The notes: generated from the sequence alone by a model not told the origin. DNA of 64,000 nt from Pseudooceanicola sp050897975 (GCF_050897975.1 NZ_JBPAXY010000006.1:186001-250000), one strand, 5' to 3'. Shown: positions 1-9,402, counted from the first letter of the stretch. Translations and numbers: made by a program.

Positions 1-1
1 T

Positions 2-661
2 TTCGCGGCGCAGTTCCAGGCCTGGCCCGAGCTGCTGCGCTCGCCGCGCTTCTGGGGCTATGCGATCTGCTGGAGCTTCTCTGTCGCCGCCTTCCATGTC
101 TTCGTCGCCGCAGCGCCCCTCGCCATGTCGACGGCCTTCGGCATGGGGGCGGGTCAGCTGGGGATCTACATGGGACTGATGACTGCGGGCTATATCGTCG
201 GGTCCTGGATCTCGGGGCAGGTGGCACGGCGGATCGACTGGCCGTTGACCCGGTTGATGATCCTGGGCCGGGCGCTGGCGGCGGCGGGGCTGGGCGGTGC
301 GCTGCTGGCCTGGGGGACGGGCGACCTTGGCCTGCCGGTGCTGATGGCGGGGGTAATCGCCAACGGCCTGGGCAACGGGCTGACCTCGCCCAATGCCGCC
401 AGCGGGGTGATGGCGGTGCGCCCGCATCTGGCGGGGGCGGCCTCGGGGCTCAGCTCGGCGGTGATCCAGTTCGCGGGGGCGCTGATGACCGGGCTGGTCG
501 GGTTGATCCTGACGCCCGAGGATGCCCTGCCGGTGCTGCTGTCGGCGATGCTGGCGGTGGCCCTGGTAGGCCTTGCCGCCGCCCTCTGGCTGACCCGGGT
601 CGAGCAGCGGCGCGGCGCCATCCGCAGCGATGTGCCCAAGGCCGGGGCGGGGCTGGAGTAG
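2..661 (+). CDS. Bcr/CflA-type MFS drug efflux transporter, C-terminal part
   Basis: The reading frame is open from base 2, so the 5' end lies outside the window and about 219 residues are visible. The protein is hydrophobic with several predicted membrane helices, a basic cytoplasmic loop (ARRIDWPLTR) and a glycine-rich helix (GNGLGNGLTSPNA-like, about residues 120-135 of the visible part). The opening SPRFWGY...FSVAAFHVF segment resembles the mid-protein region of Bcr/CflA-family drug:proton antiporters. Members export drugs or small metabolites across the inner membrane using the proton gradient; the substrate cannot be read from the sequence. A strong hairpin follows the stop. The family call is fairly firm and the exact subfamily is tentative. 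Confidence 0.75.
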   Translation, partial: FAAQFQAWPELLRSPRFWGYAICWSFSVAAFHVFVAAAPLAMSTAFGMGAGQLGIYMGLMTAGYIVGSWISGQVARRIDWPLTRLMILGRALAAAGLGGALLAWGTGDLGLPVLMAGVIANGLGNGLTSPNAASGVMAVRPHLAGAASGLSSAVIQFAGALMTGLVGLILTPEDALPVLLSAMLAVALVGLAAALWLTRVEQRRGAIRSDVPKAGAGLE

Positions 662-687
662 CCCCGCAAGGGATTCCCCAGAATGCA

Positions 688-715
688 AAAGGTCCGCCCC
701 GAGGGGCGGACCTTT
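688..715. terminator. Bidirectional intrinsic terminator between MFS gene and valS
   Basis: A perfect 13-bp inverted repeat (AAAGGTCCGCCCC and its complement) is separated by only two bases, so the real loop opens a few pairs. A-runs on the left and T-runs on the right let it work for both convergent genes. Confidence 0.8.
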
Positions 716-775
716 GTCGTTTCAGCCGGGCGGCGCGCCGCGAGGCGCAGCCGCAGGGCGCGAGGGGGGCGCCCC

Positions 776-3700
776 TCAGCCCAGTTCCTGCATCCGCTCC
801 AGCGCGGCCTTCAGCTTGGCTTCCTCGTCCTGGCGGGCGTCCAGATTGGCCTGGGTCTCGGCCACCACCTCGGCGGGGGCGCTTTCGGCGAACTTGGGGT
901 TCTTCAGCCGCCCCGCAAGGCCGCCGATTTCCTTCGCCAGCTTTTGCAGCGATCTCTCCAGCCGCGCCTTTTCCTCGGCCACGTCGATCACATCGGCCAG
1001 GGGCAGGCCGAAGGTCGCGCCCTCGGCGGGCAGGGTGATCGTGCCCTTGGGGAACTCGGCCACCTCTTCCAGCTCGCCCACGCGCGCCAGGCGCTTGATC
1101 AGCGTTTCGTTGCTGGCCCAGGCGGCCTTTGCAGTGTCCGAGAAGCCGGTGACCACCAGCGGCACGTAAAGGCCTGCGGGCACATGCATCTGGGCCCGGG
1201 CCGAGCGGATGCTTTCGATCAGCGCGATGGTCCAGTTCATTTCCGCATCCGCCGCCGGATCGACCAGCTCGGCCCCGTAGGTCGGCCAGTCGTTATGGGC
1301 CAGCAGGCCCGCGCGCGGCGCGGTGGTCGACCACAGCTCTTCGGTGATGAAGGGCATGATCGGGTGCAGCATGGTCAGGCACTGGTCGATGACCCAGCCC
1401 ATGACGGCCCGCGTCTCGGCCTGTTCCGGCGCGCCCTCGGCCAGCAGGGGCTTGGCGAATTCGACATACCAGTCGCAGACCTTGCCCCAGACGAAGGCGT
1501 AAAGGCCCAGGGCCGCCTCGTTGAAGCGGTAGGCGTCGAGCGCGGCATCCACGGTTTCGCGGATCTTCGCGGTTTCGCCGATGATCCATTTGTTCACCGT
1601 GGCAGTGGCCGCAGGCACCTCGGCCGAGGGAGCGCCGGCCTCGAAGACGCCGTTCATCTCGGCAAAGCGGGTGGCGTTCCAAAGCTTGGTGCCGAAGTTG
1701 CGGTAGCCCTTGATGCGCTCTTCCGACAGCTTCAGCACACCGCCGATGGCCGCCATCGAGGCATTGGTCATGCGCAGGGCATCGGCGCCGTATTCGTCGA
1801 TGATCTCCAGCGGGTCGATGACGTTGCCGGTGGTCTTCGACATCTTCTTGCCCTTCTCGTCGCGCACCAGCTGGTGCAGATAGACGGTGTGGAAGGGGAC
1901 CTCGTCGACGACGGCCAGCTGCATCATCATCATGCGGGCGACCCAGAAGAACAGGATGTCCTCGCCGGTGATCAGCACGTCGGTGGGGAAGTATTTCGCC
2001 AGCTCCGGGGTCTGCTGCGGCCAGCCCAGGGTGCCAATGGGCCACAGGCCCGAGCTGAACCAGGTGTCCAGCACATCGGGGTCGCGCCAGATCGGGTAGA
2101 TCAGCTTGGTCGGATCCTGGGTGGCGGTATAGTCCGCCAGGCTTTCGGCCAGGGCGTGCTGCGCCGCCTTCTTGTCGGCCACCTCGACGATGCGGGCGTG
2201 GCTCAGCGGCGAGGGCAGGTCGGCGTTCAGATCCTTGAAGGTCGAGAGCACCGCGTCCAGGTCCGCGCCGCAGGCCTCGACATCGCCCATGTGCACCATG
2301 TGGTCATCGACGAAGAGGGTCAGCATGTCGACCAGATCCAGGTCGCCCGCGCCGCCCTCTTTCAGCGTGCCCATGTCGATCCCGTACCAGACCGGGATCT
2401 GGTGGCCCCACCACAGCTGGCGCGAGATGCACCAGGGCTCGATGTTCTCCAGCCAGTGGTAATAGGTCTTCTCGCCCGATTCGGGCATGATCTTGGTGCG
2501 CCCAGAGCGCACGGCCTCCAGCGCCGGTTCGACGATGCGGGCGCTGTCGACGAACCACTGGTCGGTCAGCATCGGCTCGATCACCACTTTCGAGCGGTCG
2601 CCGAAGGGCTGCATGATCGGCTTGGCCTCGACCAGGGGGACGATCTCGTCGCCCTCTTCCCCCTCGGGGCGCTTGCCGCCCAGGCGCGGGTCGGCGGCCG
2701 TGGTCATCACGGCCAGACCGGCGGCGGTGATGTCCTCGACCACCGCCTTGCGGGCCTCGAACCGGTCCATGCCACGGTACTTCTCGGGCACCAGGTTCAG
2801 CGTGTCGATTTCCATTTCGGTGGCATCGCTACCTGCGGCGATCTCGCGGGCACGGGCGACGCAGGTGTCGTAATCGTTGCCATCGGCGCGCATGGCGCCG
2901 GCCATGTCCATCAGGCGGTACATGGGCAGGCCACAGCGTTTGGCCACCTGGTAGTCGTTGAAATCATGCGCCCCGGTGATCTTCACCGCGCCCGAGCCGA
3001 AGGTGGGATCGGGGTATTCATCGGTGACGATGGGGATCAGGCGGTCGCAAAGGGGCAGGTGGACCATCTTGCCGACGATGGGCGCATAGCGTTCGTCATC
3101 GGGGTGCACCGCCACGGCGCCGTCGCCCAGCATGGTCTCGGGGCGGGTGGTGGCGATCGAGATATAGTCGCGTTCCTCGGACAGGGTGACGGTGCCATCC
3201 TCGTCCTTCTCGACGTAGGTGTAGGTCTCGCCGCCTGCCAGCTTGTACTTGAAGTGCCACATGTGGCCCGCCACCTCGATATTCTCGACCTCGAGGTCGG
3301 AAATCGCGGTCTCGAAATGCGGATCCCAGTTGACCAGGCGCTTGCCGCGATAGATCAGATCCTTCTGGTACATCTCCACGAAGACCTTGATCACGGCGTC
3401 GTGGAAATTGGGGCTGTTCTCGTGGCCCACGCGCGGATCGCCCGGCGCGCCCGCCATGGTGAAGGCGTTGCGCGACCAGTCGCAGCTCGACCCCAGACGC
3501 TTCAGCTGGTTGACGATGGTGCCGCCATACTGGCCCTTCCACTCCCAGACCTTTTCCAGGAACTTCTCGCGGCCCAGATCGCGGCGGCCCTCATTGCCCT
3601 GGGCGGCCAGCATCTTCTCGACCTGAAGCTGGGTGGCGATGCCCGCATGGTCCTGGCCGGGCTGCCACAGCACGTCGAAACCGCGCATCCGGTGCCAACG

Positions 3701-3901
3701 GGTCAGGATGTCCTGAAGGGTGTTGTTGAAGGCATGGCCCACATGCAGCGCGCCGGTCACATTGGGCGGCGGGATCATCACGCAGAAGGTGTCGGCGCCG
3801 GGTTTCGCATTGGCACCGGCCTTGAAGGCGCCCGCCTCTTCCCAGGCAGCGGCGATGCGCGGTTCCGCGGCGGCGGCGTCGAAGGTCTTTTCCATGGCCA
3901 T
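776..3901 (-). CDS. valS: Valyl-tRNA synthetase
   Basis: This class I aminoacyl-tRNA synthetase charges tRNA-Val in the cytoplasm. At 1041 residues it has the expected length for the proteobacterial enzyme. The HIGH motif appears as HVGH at residues 53-56, just after the PPPNVTG signature, and the KMSKS motif as KMSKT near residue 685. The large inserted editing (CP1) domain lies between them. The last 70 residues or so are charged and heptad-like, matching the C-terminal coiled-coil arm that contacts tRNA. The start was chosen because GGGGA sits eight bases upstream; a second ATG lies two codons further in. It is transcribed alone, convergent with the MFS gene and divergent from the molybdopterin-subunit gene. 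Confidence 0.97.
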   Translation of the reverse strand: MAMEKTFDAAAAEPRIAAAWEEAGAFKAGANAKPGADTFCVMIPPPNVTGALHVGHAFNNTLQDILTRWHRMRGFDVLWQPGQDHAGIATQLQVEKMLAAQGNEGRRDLGREKFLEKVWEWKGQYGGTIVNQLKRLGSSCDWSRNAFTMAGAPGDPRVGHENSPNFHDAVIKVFVEMYQKDLIYRGKRLVNWDPHFETAISDLEVENIEVAGHMWHFKYKLAGGETYTYVEKDEDGTVTLSEERDYISIATTRPETMLGDGAVAVHPDDERYAPIVGKMVHLPLCDRLIPIVTDEYPDPTFGSGAVKITGAHDFNDYQVAKRCGLPMYRLMDMAGAMRADGNDYDTCVARAREIAAGSDATEMEIDTLNLVPEKYRGMDRFEARKAVVEDITAAGLAVMTTAADPRLGGKRPEGEEGDEIVPLVEAKPIMQPFGDRSKVVIEPMLTDQWFVDSARIVEPALEAVRSGRTKIMPESGEKTYYHWLENIEPWCISRQLWWGHQIPVWYGIDMGTLKEGGAGDLDLVDMLTLFVDDHMVHMGDVEACGADLDAVLSTFKDLNADLPSPLSHARIVEVADKKAAQHALAESLADYTATQDPTKLIYPIWRDPDVLDTWFSSGLWPIGTLGWPQQTPELAKYFPTDVLITGEDILFFWVARMMMMQLAVVDEVPFHTVYLHQLVRDEKGKKMSKTTGNVIDPLEIIDEYGADALRMTNASMAAIGGVLKLSEERIKGYRNFGTKLWNATRFAEMNGVFEAGAPSAEVPAATATVNKWIIGETAKIRETVDAALDAYRFNEAALGLYAFVWGKVCDWYVEFAKPLLAEGAPEQAETRAVMGWVIDQCLTMLHPIMPFITEELWSTTAPRAGLLAHNDWPTYGAELVDPAADAEMNWTIALIESIRSARAQMHVPAGLYVPLVVTGFSDTAKAAWASNETLIKRLARVGELEEVAEFPKGTITLPAEGATFGLPLADVIDVAEEKARLERSLQKLAKEIGGLAGRLKNPKFAESAPAEVVAETQANLDARQDEEAKLKAALERMQELG

Positions 3902-4321
3902 TGGGCTGATCCCCTGTCGTGTCGGCCCCCGGCGCGGGGGCTATGCGTCTGAAGGCAGGGGATAGCGCAAGGGGCGCGGAAGGTGAAGCCTTCCCAGGCG
4001 CCGCGCCGCCCTCCCTGGCCCTGGCCGGCCGCCTCGGGCGGGGCACCGTCCCCCTCTCTTCTCATTGCCGGAAATGTCCCGGGGGAGTCGCGGCCCCGCC
4101 GCCCCTGATCTATTTGTCGCCGTCCGGCGACGGGGGCAGCGCCCCCCTCCCGCCACTTTCGTCCTTGTCAGCGCCCGGGCCAGGCGGCCAGCCCGCCGAA
4201 CCATCGCCCCTCCCGCGCCCTCATGCCGCAGGGCAGAAATCCCCGGCGCGGGGATGGACTATGCGCGCCGAGCGGCTAGTGTTCGCCAAAGGCCATCGCG
4301 GCCAGCAGAGGGGAGCGCGCC
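3902..4321. other. Divergent promoter region between valS and CoxL-like gene
   Basis: These 420 bases contain no supportable gene. They must carry both divergent promoters. An interspersed element (listed separately at 4050-4087) sits inside. I do not see a T-box or other recognisable riboswitch in the valS leader. Confidence 0.6.
4050..4087 (-). repeat. Interspersed GGGA(C/T)ATTT extragenic element, copy 1
   Basis: Read on the minus strand this has the form CCCCCGGGACATTT followed by CCGGCAATGAGAAG. It matches the element at 11432-11470 at most positions, and shares its core with the copy at 30321-30349. Unlike the other copies it lies in a divergent promoter region. Confidence 0.55.
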
Positions 4322-6628
4322 ATGGAAAAGTTCGGGAAAAGCCAGCCGGTCAAACGGGTCGAGGACATCCGCTTCGTCACCGGCCAGGGCGGCTATGTGG
4401 ATGATGTCGCCCCGAAAGGCGCGCTCTTTGCCCATATCTTCCGCGCGCCCGTGGCCCATGGCACGATCACCGCGCTGGATCTCGACGCCGCGCGCCAGGT
4501 CGAGGGGGTGCGCCTTGTGGTCTCTTCCACCGATCTGCACGCCGCCGGGCTGACCGGCGGGCTGGCAGGGGCCCAGGCGCCCAACCGCGACGGCACCAAG
4601 GGCGCCGATGTGCGCCACCCGCTTCTGGCCGAGGACAAGCTGCGCTTCGTGGGCGAGGCCGTGGCCCTGATCGTCGCCGAAACCCCCGAGGCTGCCAAGG
4701 ACGCCGCCGAGCTGATCGAGCTGGACTACGACGACCTGCCCGTACAGGGCTTCCTGGCCCCCCATGTGGCCGATGTCCACGACCATGTGCCCGGCAACCG
4801 CGCCGTCGATTATGCCATCGGCGATGCCGAGGGGGTCGAGGCGGCGCTGGCGGCCTCGGCCCATGTGGTGCGCGCCGAGGTGGCCGACAACCGCGTCATG
4901 GTCGTCTCGATGGAGCCGCGCGGCTGTTACGCCGAATGGCAAGGCGACCGGGTCCATCTGTGCTTCGGCGGCCAGGGGGTCTGGGGCGCCAAGAAGGAAC
5001 TGGCGGGGCTCTTCGGCCTGGACGAGGGCCAGGTGCGGGTGACCCACCCCGACGTCGGCGGCGGTTTCGGCATGAAGGCCAAGACCTATCCCGAATACGT
5101 CCTTTGCGCCTTTGCCGCGCGCGAACTGGGCGCGCCGGTGCGCTGGACCGCCGACCGGACCGAGTCGATGCTGTCGGACAATGGGGCGCGGGATCTGACC
5201 CATGAGGTCGCCCTTGGCTTCGATGCCGATCACCGCATCACCGCCTACCATGTGAAGACCCGCTACAACCTGGGCGCCTACAATTCCAACTTCGGCCAGA
5301 TGATCCAGACCCATCTGTTCGCCCGCGTGCTGACCGGGGTCTACGACATCAAGACCGCCCTGCTGGAGGCCGAGGGCTATTACTCCAACACGACCCAGAC
5401 GGACGCCTATCGCGGGGCCGGCCGCCCCGAGGCGATCTATCTGCTGGAACGCGCCATGGATTACGCCGCCCGCGATCTGGGCCTGGACCCGTGGGAGCTG
5501 CGCCGCAAGAACTTCATCCAGCGCGACCAGTTCCCATATGCCACGGTCACCGGCGAAAACTACGACGTCGGCGATTTCCCCCGCCTGCTGGACGCGGTGG
5601 CCGATGTCGCCGACCGCGTGGGCTTTGCCGAACGGCGCGCCGCCTCGCAGGCGGCGGGCAAACTGCGCGGCTTGGGGCTTTGTTATTACATCGAGTCTAT
5701 CCTGGGGGACCCTTCGGAAACCGCCAAGGTCGAGTTCAATGCGGATGACACGGTGAACATCTATGTCGGCACCCAGTCGAACGGGCAGGGGCACGAAACG
5801 GTCTATGCCCGGTTCCTGGCCGACCAGACCGGCATCCCGATGGAGGCGATCCGCGTGATCCAGGGCGACAGCGACCGTATTGCCACGGGCGGTGGCACCG
5901 GCGGCTCGCGCTCTGTGACCACCCAGTCGAACGCCACCCTGGCGGTTTCCGCCGCCATGACCGAGGCCTTCGCGGCCTTCCTGGCCGAGAAGATGGAGGT
6001 GGCGCCGGGCGACGTCTCCTTCGACGACGAAAGCTTCCGCATCAAGGGGTCCAACGCCGCGCCCACCATGATGGACGTGGCCGAGATGGCCCGCGAGGCC
6101 GGGCGTAGCGATCTTCTGGTGCATGAACAGAAAGCCAAGCTGCCGGGCCGCTCCTATCCCAACGGCGCCCATGTGGCCGAGGTCGAGGTCGACCCCGAGA
6201 CCGGCCAGGTGCGCCTGGACCGCTACACCGTGGTCGATGATTTCGGCAATCTGATCAACCCGATGCTGGCCGAAGGTCAGGTGCATGGCGGGGTCGTGCA
6301 GGGGGTGGGCCAGGCGCTGATGGAAAACGTCACCTATGACGAGGATGGCCAGCTTCTGACTGCCAGCTTCATGGATTACGCCATGCCGCGCGCGGGCGAC
6401 GTGCCGATGATCGGCTTCTCGACCGAAGCGGTGCCCTCGACCCAGAACCCCATGGGCATGAAGGGCTGCGGCGAGGCGGGCACCGTGGGATCCATGGCCG
6501 CCACCGCCAATGCGGTCATGGATGCCCTGGCGGGCGCAGGCGTGGCGCGGGCCGACATGCCCTTCACGCCGCTGCGCGTCTGGTCCCTGCTGACGGAGGC
6601 GTCGAAGGACGGTGAAGCAGCCGCTTGA
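4322..6628 (+). CDS. CoxL/xanthine-dehydrogenase-family molybdopterin-binding subunit (form II-like)
   Basis: The 768-residue protein is the large catalytic subunit of a molybdenum hydroxylase of the xanthine oxidase family. Visible marks are the GGGFG loop near residue 246, the cofactor-contact loop AYRGAGR near 362, and GCGEAG near 716 with the catalytic glutamate. The AYRGAGR loop replaces the AYRCSFR signature of true form I CO dehydrogenase, so a CO-oxidising role is unlikely; an aldehyde or N-heterocycle oxidase is the better guess. Such enzymes normally need FAD and [2Fe-2S] subunits. Neither is encoded next to it: upstream is divergent valS and downstream an overlapping DUF2235 gene. 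Substrate unknown. Confidence 0.88.
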   Translation: MEKFGKSQPVKRVEDIRFVTGQGGYVDDVAPKGALFAHIFRAPVAHGTITALDLDAARQVEGVRLVVSSTDLHAAGLTGGLAGAQAPNRDGTKGADVRHPLLAEDKLRFVGEAVALIVAETPEAAKDAAELIELDYDDLPVQGFLAPHVADVHDHVPGNRAVDYAIGDAEGVEAALAASAHVVRAEVADNRVMVVSMEPRGCYAEWQGDRVHLCFGGQGVWGAKKELAGLFGLDEGQVRVTHPDVGGGFGMKAKTYPEYVLCAFAARELGAPVRWTADRTESMLSDNGARDLTHEVALGFDADHRITAYHVKTRYNLGAYNSNFGQMIQTHLFARVLTGVYDIKTALLEAEGYYSNTTQTDAYRGAGRPEAIYLLERAMDYAARDLGLDPWELRRKNFIQRDQFPYATVTGENYDVGDFPRLLDAVADVADRVGFAERRAASQAAGKLRGLGLCYYIESILGDPSETAKVEFNADDTVNIYVGTQSNGQGHETVYARFLADQTGIPMEAIRVIQGDSDRIATGGGTGGSRSVTTQSNATLAVSAAMTEAFAAFLAEKMEVAPGDVSFDDESFRIKGSNAAPTMMDVAEMAREAGRSDLLVHEQKAKLPGRSYPNGAHVAEVEVDPETGQVRLDRYTVVDDFGNLINPMLAEGQVHGGVVQGVGQALMENVTYDEDGQLLTASFMDYAMPRAGDVPMIGFSTEAVPSTQNPMGMKGCGEAGTVGSMAATANAVMDALAGAGVARADMPFTPLRVWSLLTEASKDGEAAA

Positions 6629-7682
6629 ACGTCTGGTCGCCCGGCTCTGGCCGGGCGGATGGCTGCAACGACGCCGCCGCGCGCCCGCGCGGCTGACCCG
6701 CCAGCCGGTCACCCATGTGGTGATCCTGGACGGCACCATGTCCTCGCTGCTGCCGGGGCAGGAAACCAATGCCGGGCTGATCTACAAGCTGGTGAACGAG
6801 ATGTCGGGCAGCGCCCTGTCGGTCTATTACGAGGCCGGGGTGCAATGGGACAGCTGGGGGAACACGCTGGACGTGATGCTGGGGCGGGGGATCAATCGCA
6901 AGATCCGCGGCGCCTACGGCTATCTTGCCTCGCGCTACCGGCCCGGCGACCGCATCTTCCTCTTCGGCTATTCGCGTGGCGCCTATGCGGTGCGCTCGCT
7001 GGCGGGGGTGATCGACCGCGTCGGCCTGGTGCGCGCGCCCCGCGCCACCGAGCGCAACATCCGCCAGGCCTACCGCCTGTATCAGGACAGCCACGATCAG
7101 GTGGTAATCGACGCCTTCCATGCCGCCCAGTGTCATGAGCATGTCGAGATCGAGATGATCGGCGCCTTCGATACGGTCAAAAGCCTCGGGCTGCGCCTGC
7201 CCTTGCTGTGGAAACTGGCCGAGGTGAAACATGCCTTCCACAACCACGCCCTGTCCCATTGCGTGAAATCGGGCTTTCACGCCCTGGCGCTGGAAGAGAC
7301 GCGACAGGTCTATGCGCCCGTCCTGTGGGACAGCGACCCCGACTGGCGCGGACGGCTGGAACAGGTCTGGTTTCCCGGCACCCATGGCGACGTGGGCGGC
7401 CAGCTGGGCGACTTCCAGCAGGCGCGGCCGCTGGCCAACCTGCCGCTGGTCTGGATGCTGGGCCAGGCCGAGTTTCGCGGCCTGCCCCTGCCGCAAGGCT
7501 GGCGCGAGCGCTTCCCGATGGACATTCACGCCCCCTCGGTCGGGCAATGGCGCGGTGTGGCGAAACTCTTCTGGCTGCGCAAGCCGCGCATCGTCGGCGC
7601 CGACCCCTCGGAACGGCTGCACGACAGCGCCCTGGCGCGGGGCACCTATCCGACCCACGCGCAACTGGCGCATCCGCACTAG
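6612..7682 (+). CDS. DUF2235-domain alpha/beta hydrolase-like protein
   Basis: The 356-residue protein starts with GTG inside the last codons of the molybdopterin-subunit gene (17-base overlap), so translation is probably coupled. An early segment HVVILDGTMSS resembles the D/N-GT nucleophile-side loop of DUF2235 proteins, and GYSRGAYAVRSLAG near residues 119-132 is the nucleophile elbow with Ser. Later EMIGAFDTVKSLG and FPGTHGDVGG carry the acidic and histidine residues expected of the catalytic triad. DUF2235 proteins are alpha/beta hydrolases; some are type VI secretion phospholipase effectors. No secretion genes are nearby, so a housekeeping hydrolase is equally possible. No signal peptide is evident. 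Confidence 0.8.
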   Translation: MKQPLERLVARLWPGGWLQRRRRAPARLTRQPVTHVVILDGTMSSLLPGQETNAGLIYKLVNEMSGSALSVYYEAGVQWDSWGNTLDVMLGRGINRKIRGAYGYLASRYRPGDRIFLFGYSRGAYAVRSLAGVIDRVGLVRAPRATERNIRQAYRLYQDSHDQVVIDAFHAAQCHEHVEIEMIGAFDTVKSLGLRLPLLWKLAEVKHAFHNHALSHCVKSGFHALALEETRQVYAPVLWDSDPDWRGRLEQVWFPGTHGDVGGQLGDFQQARPLANLPLVWMLGQAEFRGLPLPQGWRERFPMDIHAPSVGQWRGVAKLFWLRKPRIVGADPSERLHDSALARGTYPTHAQLAHPH

Positions 7683-7708
7683 GCGCCGCGCCCGCGGCCT
7701 GCGTTGCC

Positions 7709-7740
7709 TTTGAGTATTTTCGGCCCGGTGAAAGGAGGGG
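7709..7740 (+). repeat. Interspersed GAGTATTTT element, left arm
   Basis: TTTGAGTATTTT followed by CGGCCCGGTGAAAG and a G-run. A nearly identical inverted copy lies at 7857-7888, so the convergent gap between the DUF2235 and thioesterase genes is bounded by a large imperfect inverted repeat of about 32 bases per arm. Confidence 0.65.
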
Positions 7741-7856
7741 GGCAGGGCCTGGCCTGGCCAGCGGCGCCCCTCTTGCCGCGGATGCGACCTCCCTTGGCAA
7801 AAGGAGGGTCCTGCCGCCCGGATCCCTTGCGCCCTCTGGCCAACCTGGGCGCCGCG

Positions 7857-7888
7857 CCCCTCTCTTCACCGGGCCCAAAATACTCAAA
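7857..7888 (-). repeat. Interspersed GAGTATTTT element, right arm
   Basis: On the minus strand this reads TTTGAGTATTTT then GGGCCCGGTGAAGAG and G-run, matching the arm at 7709-7740 at roughly 28 of 32 positions. The two arms could pair in RNA from either strand and help end both convergent transcripts. Confidence 0.65.
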
Positions 7889-7915
7889 TTTTAGCGTGCA
7901 GCCGGGCGTCCGGCC

Positions 7916-8389
7916 TCAGAAGGCCTTGCCCGGTGGCAGGGGCAGCACCGCGCAGGTGGTCGAACCGGTGGCGTAAAGCTTGCCATCCTCGACCCCGGTC
8001 AACTCGCCCACCGACACCCCGGTCGAGCGGCCCACATGCTGGGTGCGGCCCGTGGCGCGCACCGTCAGGCCATAGGGGATCGGGCGCAGGATGTTCACCT
8101 TGAACTCCAGCGTGGTGCAGCCGCGCCCGGCGGGCAGGCGGGTCAGCACGGCGCAGGTCATGCAGCTGTCCAGGATGGTGCCATACCAGCCGCCATGCAC
8201 CGTGCCCGCCGGGTTGGCGTAATCGGCGGTGGGCGTGCCTTCGAAGACCACCGAGCCTTCCTCTGCCGCGATCAGCCGGAAGTTCAGCACCTGGCCGATG
8301 GACGGCCCCTGGCGGTGCCCCTCGATGATCGAGCGCAGGGCCTCGAGCCCGGTCATCGCGTCACGCTGCGGCACGCTTTGGTCTGTCAT
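7916..8389 (-). CDS. PaaI-family hotdog-fold thioesterase
   Basis: The 157-residue protein has the hotdog thioesterase pattern NPAGTVHGGWYGTILDS, in which the HGG turn begins the central helix, followed by the TTLEFKVNILRPI strand. This is the PaaI/YdiI-like acyl-CoA thioesterase family, which hydrolyses short or aromatic acyl-CoA esters in the cytoplasm. The start is set by AGGAGGA eight bases upstream on the minus strand; a longer reading frame exists but lacks this ribosome site and runs into metF sequence. It lies downstream of metF on the same strand but is separated by a strong hairpin, so it is likely its own unit. The substrate is not visible. Confidence 0.85.
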   Translation of the reverse strand: MTDQSVPQRDAMTGLEALRSIIEGHRQGPSIGQVLNFRLIAAEEGSVVFEGTPTADYANPAGTVHGGWYGTILDSCMTCAVLTRLPAGRGCTTLEFKVNILRPIPYGLTVRATGRTQHVGRSTGVSVGELTGVEDGKLYATGSTTCAVLPLPPGKAF

Positions 8390-8475
8390 GATCTGTCCTC
8401 CTGCGGGCAGCCTAGTCCCGCTCTGCGGATGCAGCAACCGCATGGCGGACATTTTTGCTCGTGACGGAGCGACAA

Positions 8476-8501
8476 ACGCCCGGATCCAGGGATCCGGGCG
8501 T
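8476..8501 (-). terminator. Intrinsic terminator after metF
   Basis: A perfect 12-bp palindromic stem (ACGCCCGGATCC and complement) with a two-base spacer lies 35 bases past the metF stop, followed on the minus strand by a short T-run. Confidence 0.7.
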
Positions 8502-8535
8502 CGGGCGAAGGTCGGGGCGCGCAGGGCGGTGGCGG

Positions 8536-9402
8536 TCAGGCCACCTTTTCCAGCCGCGCGCGCGGGGTCACGCCCAGGGCGTGGCAGACGTCGCGGGTCA
8601 GCTCGGGCTTGTTCAGGGTGTAGAAATGCAGGTTCTCCACCCCTTCGCTGATCAGGGTTTCGCACATCTCGGCACAGAGCGCGGTGGCCAGCAGGTCGCT
8701 GCGGTCGTCGCGGATCGCCTTGGTGAAGGCCTCGTCCAGCCAGGCGGGGATCGCCGTGCCGCAGCCTTCGGCAAAGCGGCGCAGGCCGGGCCAGTTCTCG
8801 ATCGGCAGGATGCCGGGCACGATGGGCGCCTCGATCCCGGCCTTGGCGCAGCGGTCGCGGAAGCGCAGGAAGGTTTCCGGCTCGAAGAAGAACTGGGTCA
8901 GCGCCTCGGAGGCGCCGGCGTCCAGCTTGCGCTTCAGCCAGGTGATGTCGGCATCCGCATCGGCGGCCTCGGGGTGTTTCTCGGGGTAGGCGCCCACGCG
9001 CAGGGTGAACTGGCCGGTGGCCGACAGGGCCTCGATCAGCTCGACCGAATTGGCGAAACCGCCCGGGGTCGGGGTGAACTGCCCCTGGCCTTTCGGCGGA
9101 TCGCCCCGCAGGGCCACGATGTCGGTCACGCCGACCTCGGCGAAGCCGCGGGCAATGGCCAGGGTCTCTTCGCGGGTGGCGTTGACGCAGGTCAGATGGG
9201 CCGCCACGTTCAGCCCGGTGTTCTTGTGCAGCGTGCCGACCGCATCGCGGGTCAGTTCGCGCGTGGTGCCCCCGGCGCCATAGGTGACCGAGACGAAGCG
9301 GGGCATGAGCGGCGCCAGCACCTGCACGGTGTCCCACAGACGGAACGAGGCCTCGAGGTTCTTCGGCGGGAAGAATTCGAAGGAAACGGCGGGCACGGAC
9401 AT
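8536..9402 (-). CDS. metF: 5,10-methylenetetrahydrofolate reductase
   Basis: The 288-residue flavoprotein reduces 5,10-methylene-THF to 5-methyl-THF, the methyl donor for methionine synthesis. Family marks are VSFEFFPPK at the N terminus, VTYGAGG near residue 40, and the ALRGDPPKG loop near residue 100 of the FAD-binding TIM barrel. Length is as usual for bacterial MetF. A good ribosome site (AGGAGTGA) precedes the ATG. It is divergent from a LysR-type gene with only 93 bases between starts, the classic metF/metR arrangement, so activation by that regulator in response to homocysteine is likely. A hairpin follows the stop. Confidence 0.96.
   Translation of the reverse strand: MSVPAVSFEFFPPKNLEASFRLWDTVQVLAPLMPRFVSVTYGAGGTTRELTRDAVGTLHKNTGLNVAAHLTCVNATREETLAIARGFAEVGVTDIVALRGDPPKGQGQFTPTPGGFANSVELIEALSATGQFTLRVGAYPEKHPEAADADADITWLKRKLDAGASEALTQFFFEPETFLRFRDRCAKAGIEAPIVPGILPIENWPGLRRFAEGCGTAIPAWLDEAFTKAIRDDRSDLLATALCAEMCETLISEGVENLHFYTLNKPELTRDVCHALGVTPRARLEKVA

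Noticed and set aside
683..3952. A 1089-codon open frame on the plus strand opposite valS
   Set aside because: It mirrors valS codons in a GC-rich genome, is His/Gln/Gly-rich without domain logic, and valS itself is unmistakable.
4259..6769. An 836-codon minus-strand frame opposite the CoxL-like gene
   Set aside because: Low-complexity His/Gly/Arg shadow of a well-supported gene; no motifs.
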